Source: Leucothrix pacifica (GTDB lineage: Bacteria > Pseudomonadota > Gammaproteobacteria > Thiotrichales > Thiotrichaceae). From it: a stretch of DNA of 64,000 bases. The notes beneath the pieces are model-generated. The model saw only the letters and a list, made by a program, of their open reading frames with translations. It was not told the origin of the DNA and ran no database searches. Shown here in pieces: positions 57,891 to 64,000 of the stretch; within the stretch, counting starts at the first letter, position 1, and each line of letters starts with the position of its first letter. The translations under genes were made by a program, and so were the position numbers. The DNA is taken from assembly GCF_003172875.1 (NCBI RefSeq), contig NZ_QGKM01000041.1, positions 1-64,000 of the forward strand, given 5' to 3'.

Positions 57891-59257
57891 GTGTTTTGAA
57901 TTATTTTGCTAATTAAATGTGTTTTCTGTTGCATCAGAGAAGCATCGTTGCGACTTTCGACATTGAGACGCAACACCGGCTCAGTATTGGAGCCACGTAA
58001 GTTGAACCGCCAGTTTGCAAATGCCATGCTGAGACCATCAGTCTTATCAATGTCAAGCGCATCTGACACGAAGTTTTCCTTGACTACCTCAATACTCGCT
58101 TGCGTATCCTTCACTTTGAAATTGATTTCACCACTACATGGATAGGCAGCTACACGCTCACCAACTAAGCCTGACAATGACTTACCAGTGACACACAGTA
58201 GTTCGGCCACCAACAGCCAAGGAATCATACCACTGTCACAATATGCAAAATCTCGGAAATAATGGTGCGCACTCATTTCACCACCATATACCGCATCCTC
58301 AGCCCGCATCCGTTCTTTAATAAACGCATGTCCTGTTTTGGATTGGATAGGTACACCACCGTTGGTTTGCACTATATCCACCGTATTCCACGTTAATCGC
58401 GGGTCATGGATAATCTTTGCGCCCGTTTGTTTCTGCAAGAAGGCTTCCGCTAACAAACCGACGATATAATAACCTTCAATAAAATCACCGTTTTCGTCAA
58501 ATAAAAAACAGCGATCAAAATCTCCATCCCAGGCGATTCCCATATCAGCATTATGCGCTAACACAGCACTGCTGGTATCGGCACGACACTCTGGCAACAA
58601 TGGATTCGGAATACCGTGCGGGAACGTACCGTCCGGCTCGTTATGCACCTTGATGAAAGTAACCGGCATCAGCATGCGTTGAAATTCAGCTTCGAGCGCA
58701 TCAACAACGTGCCCTGCCGCGCCATTACCTGCGTTAACCACCAACTTCACAGGCTTAAAATTATGAGGATCAATATAGCTAAGTAAGTGCTGCACATAGT
58801 CCGTCAAGCAAGACTTTTGAGTTAAAGAACCTCGTTGAGTGACCGGAGGAAATACATTAGCTTCCGCGATACGTTGGATCTCGTTCAGCCCTGTATCGCC
58901 ACTAATCGGCTTGGCGCTTTCCCGAACCAGTTTCATGCCATTATAGTCCATGGGATTGTGACTAGCTGTTACTTCAACACCACCATCCACAAACAGATGG
59001 AATGTCGCAAAGTAGACTTCCTCTGTCCCAGTCATGCCTAAGTCGATAACATTAATTCCTGCATCCATAAGCCCATTGGCCAGTGCAAGTTTGAGCGACT
59101 CAGAAGTAAGACGCACATCGCCGCCAACAACTACGGTTTTCCCAGCACTTAAGAATGTGCCGTATGCACGCCCAATGCGGTAGGCGATATCATCATTGAG
59201 TTCTTCGCCCAATCTTCCACGAATATCATAGGCTTTGAAACACGTTAACTTATCCAT
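57887..59257 (-). CDS. manB: Phosphomannomutase
   Basis: ManB (CpsG) interconverts mannose-6-phosphate and mannose-1-phosphate for GDP-mannose synthesis. It has 456 aa and begins [19 protein letters not shown], as in E. coli CpsG. The catalytic phosphoserine loop is [18 protein letters not shown], the metal-binding loop is [18 protein letters not shown], the sugar-binding loop is [13 protein letters not shown], and the phosphate-binding loop is [16 protein letters not shown]. It is the first gene after the ops element, 71 bp downstream, and so heads the RfaH-controlled operon. Confidence 0.97.
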   Translation of the reverse strand: MDKLTCFKAYDIRGRLGEELNDDIAYRIGRAYGTFLSAGKTVVVGGDVRLTSESLKLALANGLMDAGINVIDLGMTGTEEVYFATFHLFVDGGVEVTASHNPMDYNGMKLVRESAKPISGDTGLNEIQRIAEANVFPPVTQRGSLTQKSCLTDYVQHLLSYIDPHNFKPVKLVVNAGNGAAGHVVDALEAEFQRMLMPVTFIKVHNEPDGTFPHGIPNPLLPECRADTSSAVLAHNADMGIAWDGDFDRCFLFDENGDFIEGYYIVGLLAEAFLQKQTGAKIIHDPRLTWNTVDIVQTNGGVPIQSKTGHAFIKERMRAEDAVYGGEMSAHHYFRDFAYCDSGMIPWLLVAELLCVTGKSLSGLVGERVAAYPCSGEINFKVKDTQASIEVVKENFVSDALDIDKTDGLSMAFANWRFNLRGSNTEPVLRLNVESRNDASLMQQKTHLISKIIQNT

Positions 59258-59409
59258 GTATTTTTACTCGAAATTTTGAGCTGAAGCACAACAACCATGA
59301 ACGCACCAATCGAATTTAGCACTCCAAGCACGCTACCGCCCTGCCATGTTTTCGTAGCATCAAAGAATTATTTATTTGAAAACAGGGAATCATCCCCAGA
59401 GACACATTA
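59258..59409 (-). other. Leader region between rfaH and manB
   Basis: This 152-bp stretch carries the ops element and no gene. Upstream of ops, on the minus strand, GAAAACATGGCAG precedes the ops core and resembles the 3' part of a JUMPstart sequence. A short GGGG-ATGATT-CCC hairpin followed by TTTT lies just after the rfaH stop and could be a weak terminator. I see no clear promoter, so the operon may start upstream of rfaH. Confidence 0.5.
59329..59340 (-). promoter_or_regulatory. ops element (RfaH recruitment site)
   Basis: The minus strand reads GGCGGTAGCGTG, an exact match to the 12-nt ops core of E. coli. In E. coli this element pauses polymerase and loads RfaH from the exposed non-template strand. 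It lies 70 bp after the rfaH stop and 71 bp before manB, the right place to convert the roughly 28-kb downstream operon to antiterminated transcription. Confidence 0.92.
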
Positions 59410-59925
59410 TCAAGCCATTTTATACAAATCAGCCGGCGCAACCGTAACCTTCGCCTGCTCATTCAACACATTCATCAGCAGTATCGCTCTTTCCTCACCA
59501 CTGTAGCGCTCAAATACCGCTTCCAGCCCCTGGAAAGAACCGCTGGTGATTATAACCCGATCCCCACGATGAAAGCGATCTAAATCTATCGCCTTTTCCT
59601 GAAATTGTGCTTCACGCTGCCGAAGCTCACTAACTAGCCCGTCTGACACACTCAACGGATAATCACCAAACTGCACAAACCCGGAGACCCCATACGTCGA
59701 TCGTATTGGCGCCCAGTTATCATCCACGCGGTTCAACTGAATAAACAAATAACGGGGAAACAAAGACTCAGTCACTTTCACCAACTTACCTCTGCGACGA
59801 CGCTCTCGCATCGCAAGGGGCCGGTAAGTTGTATAACCTTGATTATTTAACTGTTCCTCGGCATAGGCTTCTTGTCGGGGTTTACTAGTCAGCACATACC
59901 AAGCCGAACTATTAATTTGAGCCAT
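59410..59925 (-). CDS. rfaH: Transcription antiterminator RfaH
   Basis: RfaH is the specialised NusG paralogue that joins RNA polymerase at ops sites, suppresses Rho-dependent termination and helps recruit ribosomes. It has 171 aa. The N-terminal NGN domain has SAWYVLTSKPRQEAYAEEQL, the basic stretch RERRRRGKLVKVTESLFPRYLFIQL and TYGVSGFVQFG. The C-terminal KOW domain has GDRVIITSGSFQGLEAVFERYSGEERAILLMNVLN, the RfaH-type ending. An AGGG site lies 7 nt before the ATG. Here the gene sits directly at the head of its likely target operon, unlike in E. coli. Confidence 0.93.
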   Translation of the reverse strand: MAQINSSAWYVLTSKPRQEAYAEEQLNNQGYTTYRPLAMRERRRRGKLVKVTESLFPRYLFIQLNRVDDNWAPIRSTYGVSGFVQFGDYPLSVSDGLVSELRQREAQFQEKAIDLDRFHRGDRVIITSGSFQGLEAVFERYSGEERAILLMNVLNEQAKVTVAPADLYKMA

Positions 59926-60258
59926 TTTGACACCCTAAAATAATTTAAATTATTCAATGAATTTCGGAAATACTACCAATCCAGAGATGAACAAGCAATC
60001 AATAACCCGGTCACCATGTCTCATTATTAAGATTTCACAACTTGATTTTATTATTGCAGCAATATTAACAATACGTGAATAATGACGTAATCTACCAACT
60101 TACAGATAAGCGGTCAAACTCATCCCAGAAGCCAACATCACTTAAACCGATACCTATAGCAAAAAAGATCGTAACAAGACGCAACATCCATCCTTACACG
60201 CCACACAACCACTCTGATAAGGTATTCGCCACTCAAACAACACTCAGGAACCACCCAA
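59926..60258. other. 333-bp divergent intergenic region between rfaH and sat
   Basis: This region separates leftward rfaH from rightward sat and should hold both promoters. A perfect 16-nt palindrome, AATAATTTAAATTATT, lies at 59939-59954, just upstream of the rfaH ribosome site. On the plus strand TTGATT (60042-60047) and TATTAA (60063-60068) are 15 nt apart, a poor match to a sigma-70 promoter. An AGGA site (60246-60249) lies 9 nt before the sat ATG. I see no gene here; the small open frames lack ribosome sites and coding character. Confidence 0.5.
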
Positions 60259-61959
60259 ATGCTTCACGCCCCCATCCCTGAACTCTACGTTTCCTATGAA
60301 AGCGCCCAAAAACTCAAATATGAAGCGGCCGAGCTACCCTCATGGGATCTTACCCCACGACAAATCTGCGACCTCGAACAACTCCTGAACGGCGGCTTCC
60401 ACCCACTCCGGGGGTTCAACAACGAACAAGATTATAACGCAATCCTCAGTAATATGCGATTAGCCGATCACTCACTTTGGCCCATACCCATCACTCTCGA
60501 CGTCAGCGAACACTTCGCCAGCAGCATCGACATCCAACAAGATATCGCACTGCGCGATCAGGAAGGCGTTATCCTAGCCATCCTCACCGTCACCGACCGC
60601 TGGATACCTGACAAGCAACACGAAGCCACCAGCATCTTCGGCACTAACGACACCCAACACCCCGCCGTCAACTACCTGCACAACACCGCTGGCAATGTCT
60701 ATCTTGGCGGCCCCGTCACCGGCATCCAACCACCCGCACACTACGACTTCCGCGCCCGCCGCGACACTCCCAATGAGCTGCGCGCGTATTTCCGCAAGCT
60801 TGGATGGCATCGTGTGGTTGCGTTTCAAACACGTAATCCACTGCACCGCGCCCATCAGGAACTCACCTTCCGCGCCGCCAAAGATACACAGGCTAACTTA
60901 CTCATTCACCCCGTGGTTGGCCTCACCAAACCCGGCGACATCGACCACTTCACCCGCGTGCGCTGCTACGAAGCCATCCTCGACCAATACCCCTCATCCA
61001 CCACCACCATGAGCCTGCTCAACCTCGCCATGCGCATGGCCGGCCCACGTGAAGCCATCTGGCACGGCTTGATACGCAAGAACTATGGCTGCACTCATAT
61101 CATTATCGGTCGTGACCACGCGGGTCCGGGAAAGAACTCTCAAGGTGAAGACTTCTACGGCCCTTATGATGCACAAGAACTATTCCGCGCCCACCAAGAT
61201 GAAATGGGCATCGAAATGGTTGACTTCAAACACATGGTTTATGTGCAAGAGCGTGCTCAATATGAGCCAGCGGATGAAATACAAGACAAGGACGATGTCA
61301 CCATCCTGAACATATCAGGGACAGAGCTACGTCGCCGCCTAAGTGAAGGTCTTGAAATTCCTGAGTGGTTCTCTTTCCCCACAGTGGTTGAGGAGTTACG
61401 CCGCTCTAAACCACCTCGCGCCAAGCAAGGCTTTACGGTATTCCTCACTGGCTTCTCTGGCTCTGGTAAGTCAACCATTGCCAACGCGCTCATGGTCAAG
61501 TTGATGGAAATGGGTGGTCGCCCCGTTACATTGCTGGACGGGGATATCGTTCGTAAGAACTTATCATCTGAACTTGGCTTCTCGAAGGAGCACCGTGACT
61601 TAAATATTCGCCGCATCGGTTATGTTGCCTCTGAGATCACTAAGAATGGTGGTATCGCTATTTGTGCTCCGATAGCGCCCTATGAGACTACTCGTCGTGC
61701 GGTTCGTGAAGATATCGAAGCCTTCGGTGCCTTCATTGAAGTCCATGTTGCCACCTCTATTGAAGAGTGTGAGCGTCGTGACCGTAAGGGCTTATACAAG
61801 CTTGCGCGCGAAGGTAAGATCAAGGAGTTCACAGGTATTTCTGATCCTTATGATGTACCGAAAAATCCTGAGCTAAGCATTGAGACTGAGAACGTTGATG
61901 TTGATCACTGCGCTCATCAGATCATTCTGAAGCTTGAGAATATGGGCTTGATTAGCTAA
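60259..61959 (+). CDS. sat-cysC: Bifunctional sulfate adenylyltransferase / adenylylsulfate kinase
   Basis: This is a 566-aa fusion that makes APS from sulfate and ATP and then PAPS. The N-terminal ATP sulfurylase (about 1-390) has FQTRNPLHRAHQEL (190-201, Q-T/S-R-NP-x-HRAH), HPVVGLTKPGDIDHFTRVRCYEAIL, MRMAGPREAIWHGLIRKNYG and IIIGRDHAGPGKN. The C-terminal APS kinase (about 390-566) has the P-loop TGFSGSGKST at about 397-406, LLDGDIVRKNLSSELGFS and APIAPYETTRRAVRE. PAPS is used for cysteine synthesis or sulfation. The first two thirds of the gene use C-ending codons much more than the last third. Confidence 0.96.
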   Translation: MLHAPIPELYVSYESAQKLKYEAAELPSWDLTPRQICDLEQLLNGGFHPLRGFNNEQDYNAILSNMRLADHSLWPIPITLDVSEHFASSIDIQQDIALRDQEGVILAILTVTDRWIPDKQHEATSIFGTNDTQHPAVNYLHNTAGNVYLGGPVTGIQPPAHYDFRARRDTPNELRAYFRKLGWHRVVAFQTRNPLHRAHQELTFRAAKDTQANLLIHPVVGLTKPGDIDHFTRVRCYEAILDQYPSSTTTMSLLNLAMRMAGPREAIWHGLIRKNYGCTHIIIGRDHAGPGKNSQGEDFYGPYDAQELFRAHQDEMGIEMVDFKHMVYVQERAQYEPADEIQDKDDVTILNISGTELRRRLSEGLEIPEWFSFPTVVEELRRSKPPRAKQGFTVFLTGFSGSGKSTIANALMVKLMEMGGRPVTLLDGDIVRKNLSSELGFSKEHRDLNIRRIGYVASEITKNGGIAICAPIAPYETTRRAVREDIEAFGAFIEVHVATSIEECERRDRKGLYKLAREGKIKEFTGISDPYDVPKNPELSIETENVDVDHCAHQIILKLENMGLIS

Positions 61960-61968
61960 CCCGGATAA

Positions 61969-62520
61969 TCACTTCCGAAAACGCTGAAAAACACGCTCAA
62001 AACTGAGCGGGAAAGGGCAGCTGATACCATCAAACTGAAACAAGTCGATATCACATTCAGCTGCCTTTTGATACTGTCCATTGATCAGATGATAAACCTT
62101 TGCAACTAATTCATCCGGATAAACCAGCACATAATAACGCACGCCCTCTTCCTGATAGAGTCGATACTTCAGCCCCTCATCACGCCTCGCGGTTGACGGA
62201 CTCAATACCTCGAACACAACATCAGGCGTTTTACTAATAAACTTTGGATTCTCATCACCACACACCACCGACAAATCCGGCTTAAGGATGGTTTGGCTAC
62301 TGACCTTCCAGTCCTCATCTAACAACACATCACAGTCCGGGCAATGTTCCAATGCCTCTGACACATACTTAAACAAGTAACCAACCAGCTGCTGGTGAAT
62401 TTTAACGGGCGCAGGCACCATGGCATAAGGCACTCCTTCGACCAACTCCCAATCGCCTTCCCACAGATAATAGTCCTCATAGGTGTAGTTCGGTAAGTCT
62501 TCCGCCAGTAACTTATACAC
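61969..62520 (-). CDS. Uma2-family (DUF820) putative endonuclease
   Basis: This is a 183-aa protein of the Uma2/DUF820 family, which has a restriction-endonuclease-like core and unknown cellular function. Typical segments are YTYEDYYLWEGDWELVEGVPYAMVPAPVKIHQQLVGYL, LKPDLSVVCGDE and PDVVFEVLSPSTARRDEGLKYRLYQEEGVRYYVLVYPD, with the acidic and lysine residues of a PD-(D/E)xK-type site. The GTG at 62518-62520 is chosen because AGGAGG lies 6 nt upstream. The longer frame to 62604 would start inside a terminator. It converges on sat, with 9 bp between the stops. Confidence 0.85.
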   Translation of the reverse strand: MYKLLAEDLPNYTYEDYYLWEGDWELVEGVPYAMVPAPVKIHQQLVGYLFKYVSEALEHCPDCDVLLDEDWKVSSQTILKPDLSVVCGDENPKFISKTPDVVFEVLSPSTARRDEGLKYRLYQEEGVRYYVLVYPDELVAKVYHLINGQYQKAAECDIDLFQFDGISCPFPLSFERVFQRFRK

Positions 62521-62526
62521 AAATAG

Positions 62527-62532
62527 CCTCCT
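62527..62532 (-). promoter_or_regulatory. Perfect ribosome binding site deciding the Uma2 start
   Basis: AGGAGG on the minus strand lies 6 nt before a GTG codon at 62520. It is the strongest Shine-Dalgarno match near this gene and supports the GTG start. Confidence 0.7.
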
Positions 62533-62582
62533 GAGCTGCTGATACCCTAAATATTGACACACAAACGCCCCACCACCAAAAG

Positions 62583-62628
62583 AAAAACGCCGCGAGATTG
62601 GCAAAGTAGCTTCTCGCGGCGCTTTTTT
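62583..62628. terminator. Bidirectional intrinsic terminator after pgk
   Basis: CGCCGCGAGA (62588-62597) pairs perfectly with TCTCGCGGCG (62612-62621) around a 14-nt loop. Read on the minus strand, the stem is followed by TTTTTCTTTT; on the plus strand by CTTTTTT. It lies 43 bp after the pgk stop and should end the tkt-pgk transcript. Confidence 0.9.
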
Positions 62629-62664
62629 AGCACATCAGAATTATGTGTTGTTAGGTCGCTAGTA

Positions 62665-63855
62665 TCAGCTTTCAGATTCAGCCGCGCGCGCCTCTAACAT
62701 CGCAACAACCGGCAACTTTTTCCCCTCTAAAAACTCCAGGAATGACCCACCACCGGTTGAGATATAAGACACCTTATCTGCAATACCGTACTTATCAACT
62801 GCAGCCAGCGTGTCACCACCACCAGCCACTGAGAAACCATCAGACTCTGCAATCGCCATCGCAATCGCTTTAGTGCCTTCACCAAACTGATCGAACTCAA
62901 ACACTCCCACCGGCCCGTTCCAGACAATCGTTCCGGCATTTTTAATCACCTCAGCGAGCTGCTTAGCAGACTCAGGGCCGATATCAAACACCATATCGTC
63001 ATCTGCTATTTCATCAACTGGCTTTAATGTTGCTTCTGCTGTCTCTGAAAACTCTTTTCCACACACCACATCTATTGGTACTGGAATATTTCCACCATTA
63101 GCTTCTGCAGCTGCACTCAGACTTTTACAGGTATCGATTAAGTCGTCTTCATATAATGACTTACCCACATTATGGCCGTCCGCCGCGATAAAGGTATTAG
63201 CAATACCACCACCCACAATCAGTTGATCAACCACTTTAGATAAAGACTCTAATACTGTTAGTTTAGTAGACACTTTAGAGCCACCAACCAACGCCACCAT
63301 TGGGCGCGCCGGATTATCCAGCGCCTTGCCCAATGCATCTAACTCAGCGGCCAGCAAAGGCCCTGCTGCGGCAACGGGCGCATACTCACATGCTCCATAG
63401 GTAGAAGCTTGCGCACGATGCGCGGTTCCAAATGCATCCATCACATACACATCACACAAACTGGCGTACTGACGTGATAATGTTTCGTCGTTCTTTTTTT
63501 CACCGGCATTGAAACGAACATTCTCCAGCAAGACGATCTGACCGTCTTCCAGCTCAGGCGCATTCTCCAGATAATCTGACACCAATGCGACAGACTGACC
63601 GAGTGCTTCAGTCATATAATCCGCCACTGGCTTCAGTGAGTACTGTTCTTCAGGCTGCCCTTCAGTTGGACGACCCAAGTGAGACATCACCATTACTTTG
63701 GCACCAGCCTCAAGCGCGAGCTTTAGACTAGGAAGTGACGCTTCAATACGTTTCGCGGATGTTACTTTCCCATCTTTGACTGGCACATTAAGATCTTGTC
63801 GGATTAGCACGCGCTTACCGGACAGGTCCAAATCAGTCATATTAACAATAGACAT
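62665..63855 (-). CDS. pgk: Phosphoglycerate kinase
   Basis: Pgk interconverts 1,3-bisphosphoglycerate and 3-phosphoglycerate in glycolysis, gluconeogenesis or the Calvin cycle. The ATG at 63855 with a GAGGGA site gives 396 aa; the longer frame adds seven residues without support. The N-terminal substrate motif is [14 protein letters not shown]. Further segments are [35 protein letters not shown] and [13 protein letters not shown], with the C-terminal nucleotide site [11 protein letters not shown] and [16 protein letters not shown]. It lies 24 bp after tkt, with no gapA/epd gene in between. Confidence 0.97.
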   Translation of the reverse strand: MSIVNMTDLDLSGKRVLIRQDLNVPVKDGKVTSAKRIEASLPSLKLALEAGAKVMVMSHLGRPTEGQPEEQYSLKPVADYMTEALGQSVALVSDYLENAPELEDGQIVLLENVRFNAGEKKNDETLSRQYASLCDVYVMDAFGTAHRAQASTYGACEYAPVAAAGPLLAAELDALGKALDNPARPMVALVGGSKVSTKLTVLESLSKVVDQLIVGGGIANTFIAADGHNVGKSLYEDDLIDTCKSLSAAAEANGGNIPVPIDVVCGKEFSETAEATLKPVDEIADDDMVFDIGPESAKQLAEVIKNAGTIVWNGPVGVFEFDQFGEGTKAIAMAIAESDGFSVAGGGDTLAAVDKYGIADKVSYISTGGGSFLEFLEGKKLPVVAMLEARAAESES

Positions 63856-63879
63856 AAATATTCCCTCAGATTCCAATCT

Positions 63880-64000
63880 TTATGCTACAACGTCATCAAT
63901 CGCTGCCAATACTGCTTTGGTGGTAATACCAAAGTATTCATATAGCTCTTCTGCCGGTGCTGACTCACCAAAGCTAGTCATACCTACAACTGCACCATTC
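63880..64000 (-). CDS. tkt: Transketolase, C-terminal fragment (truncated by the window edge)
   Basis: The minus strand encodes the last 40 residues of a protein ending [19 protein letters not shown] and then [15 protein letters not shown]. The [10 protein letters not shown] segment is typical of the C-terminus of transketolase. The rest of the gene lies beyond the window. With pgk just downstream, both belong to central carbon metabolism and are probably co-transcribed. The fragment is short, so the identification depends mainly on this one motif. Confidence 0.85.
   Translation of the reverse strand, partial: NGAVVGMTSFGESAPAEELYEYFGITTKAVLAAIDDVVA

Noticed and set aside
60574-61309. Open frames on both strands across sat
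   Set aside because: The high C content at third positions opens other frames, but the Sat motifs run without a break in the plus-strand frame.
62521-62604. Upstream extension of the Uma2 gene to an ATG at 62604
   Set aside because: It would begin inside the pgk terminator hairpin. The AGGAGG-GTG start fits better.

Overview
The window is a chromosomal segment of a Gram-negative gammaproteobacterium. The evidence is the gammaproteobacterial division set with ZipA, a mraZ-to-ftsZ division and cell-wall (dcw) cluster, an RfaH/ops-controlled polysaccharide operon, and a type A RNase P RNA. A marine Thiotrichales-type organism (Leucothrix-like) would fit the fused ATP sulfurylase/APS kinase and the moderate GC, but this is inference and needs a homology search.

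Layout. (1) 0-9.8 kb: an orphan ORF, purL (-), then smc and zipA (+), a small PA3496-like gene and a PGPGW membrane protein. (2) 9.9-26.8 kb: a compact leftward dcw operon, mraZ-rsmH-ftsL-ftsI-murE-murF-mraY-murD-ftsW-murG-murC-ddlB-ftsQ-ftsA-ftsZ. Most junctions overlap by 1-11 nt or have a gap of a few bases. It starts at a consensus-like promoter with TGG repeats at exact 10-bp steps (a MraZ operator) and ends at an intrinsic terminator after ftsZ. (3) 27-30.7 kb: rnpB and rsmI (-), then yraN, argA and a small exported Ala/Gly-rich protein (+), closed by a strong terminator. (4) 30.8-59.9 kb: a leftward polysaccharide locus of about 25 genes. rfaH lies at its head and is followed by a perfect 12-nt ops element. 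Next come GDP-mannose/GDP-fucose genes (manB, manC, gmd, fcl), a CDP-3,6-dideoxyhexose set in the Salmonella order rfbI-F-G-H-J, a broken IS1-type insA fragment, a very AT-rich block (GT2, phosphotransferase, Wzx, Wzy, nucleotidyltransferase/kinase), further glycosyltransferases, an initiating sugar transferase, a WbpM/CapD-type dehydratase, Wza, Wzc, a TPR-like/jelly-roll-like protein and an O-antigen ligase-like protein. (5) 60-64 kb: a fused sat/cysC gene (+), a Uma2-type protein (-), pgk (-) and the 3' end of tkt (-).

How the genes work together. The dcw products make lipid II and build the divisome. In the polysaccharide locus the nucleotide sugars (GDP-Fuc, a CDP-dideoxyhexose, probably UDP-QuiNAc or UDP-FucNAc) feed a Wzx/Wzy pathway with Wza/Wzc export. 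RfaH recruited at ops would let polymerase read through the roughly 28-kb operon. The points most worth a second look are the cis-encoded rfaH with its ops site, an 11-G tract inside a glycosyltransferase gene (candidate phase switch), the nucleotidyltransferase/P-loop-kinase fusion together with an APH-like phosphotransferase, the degenerate IS1 fragment, and the AT-rich island.
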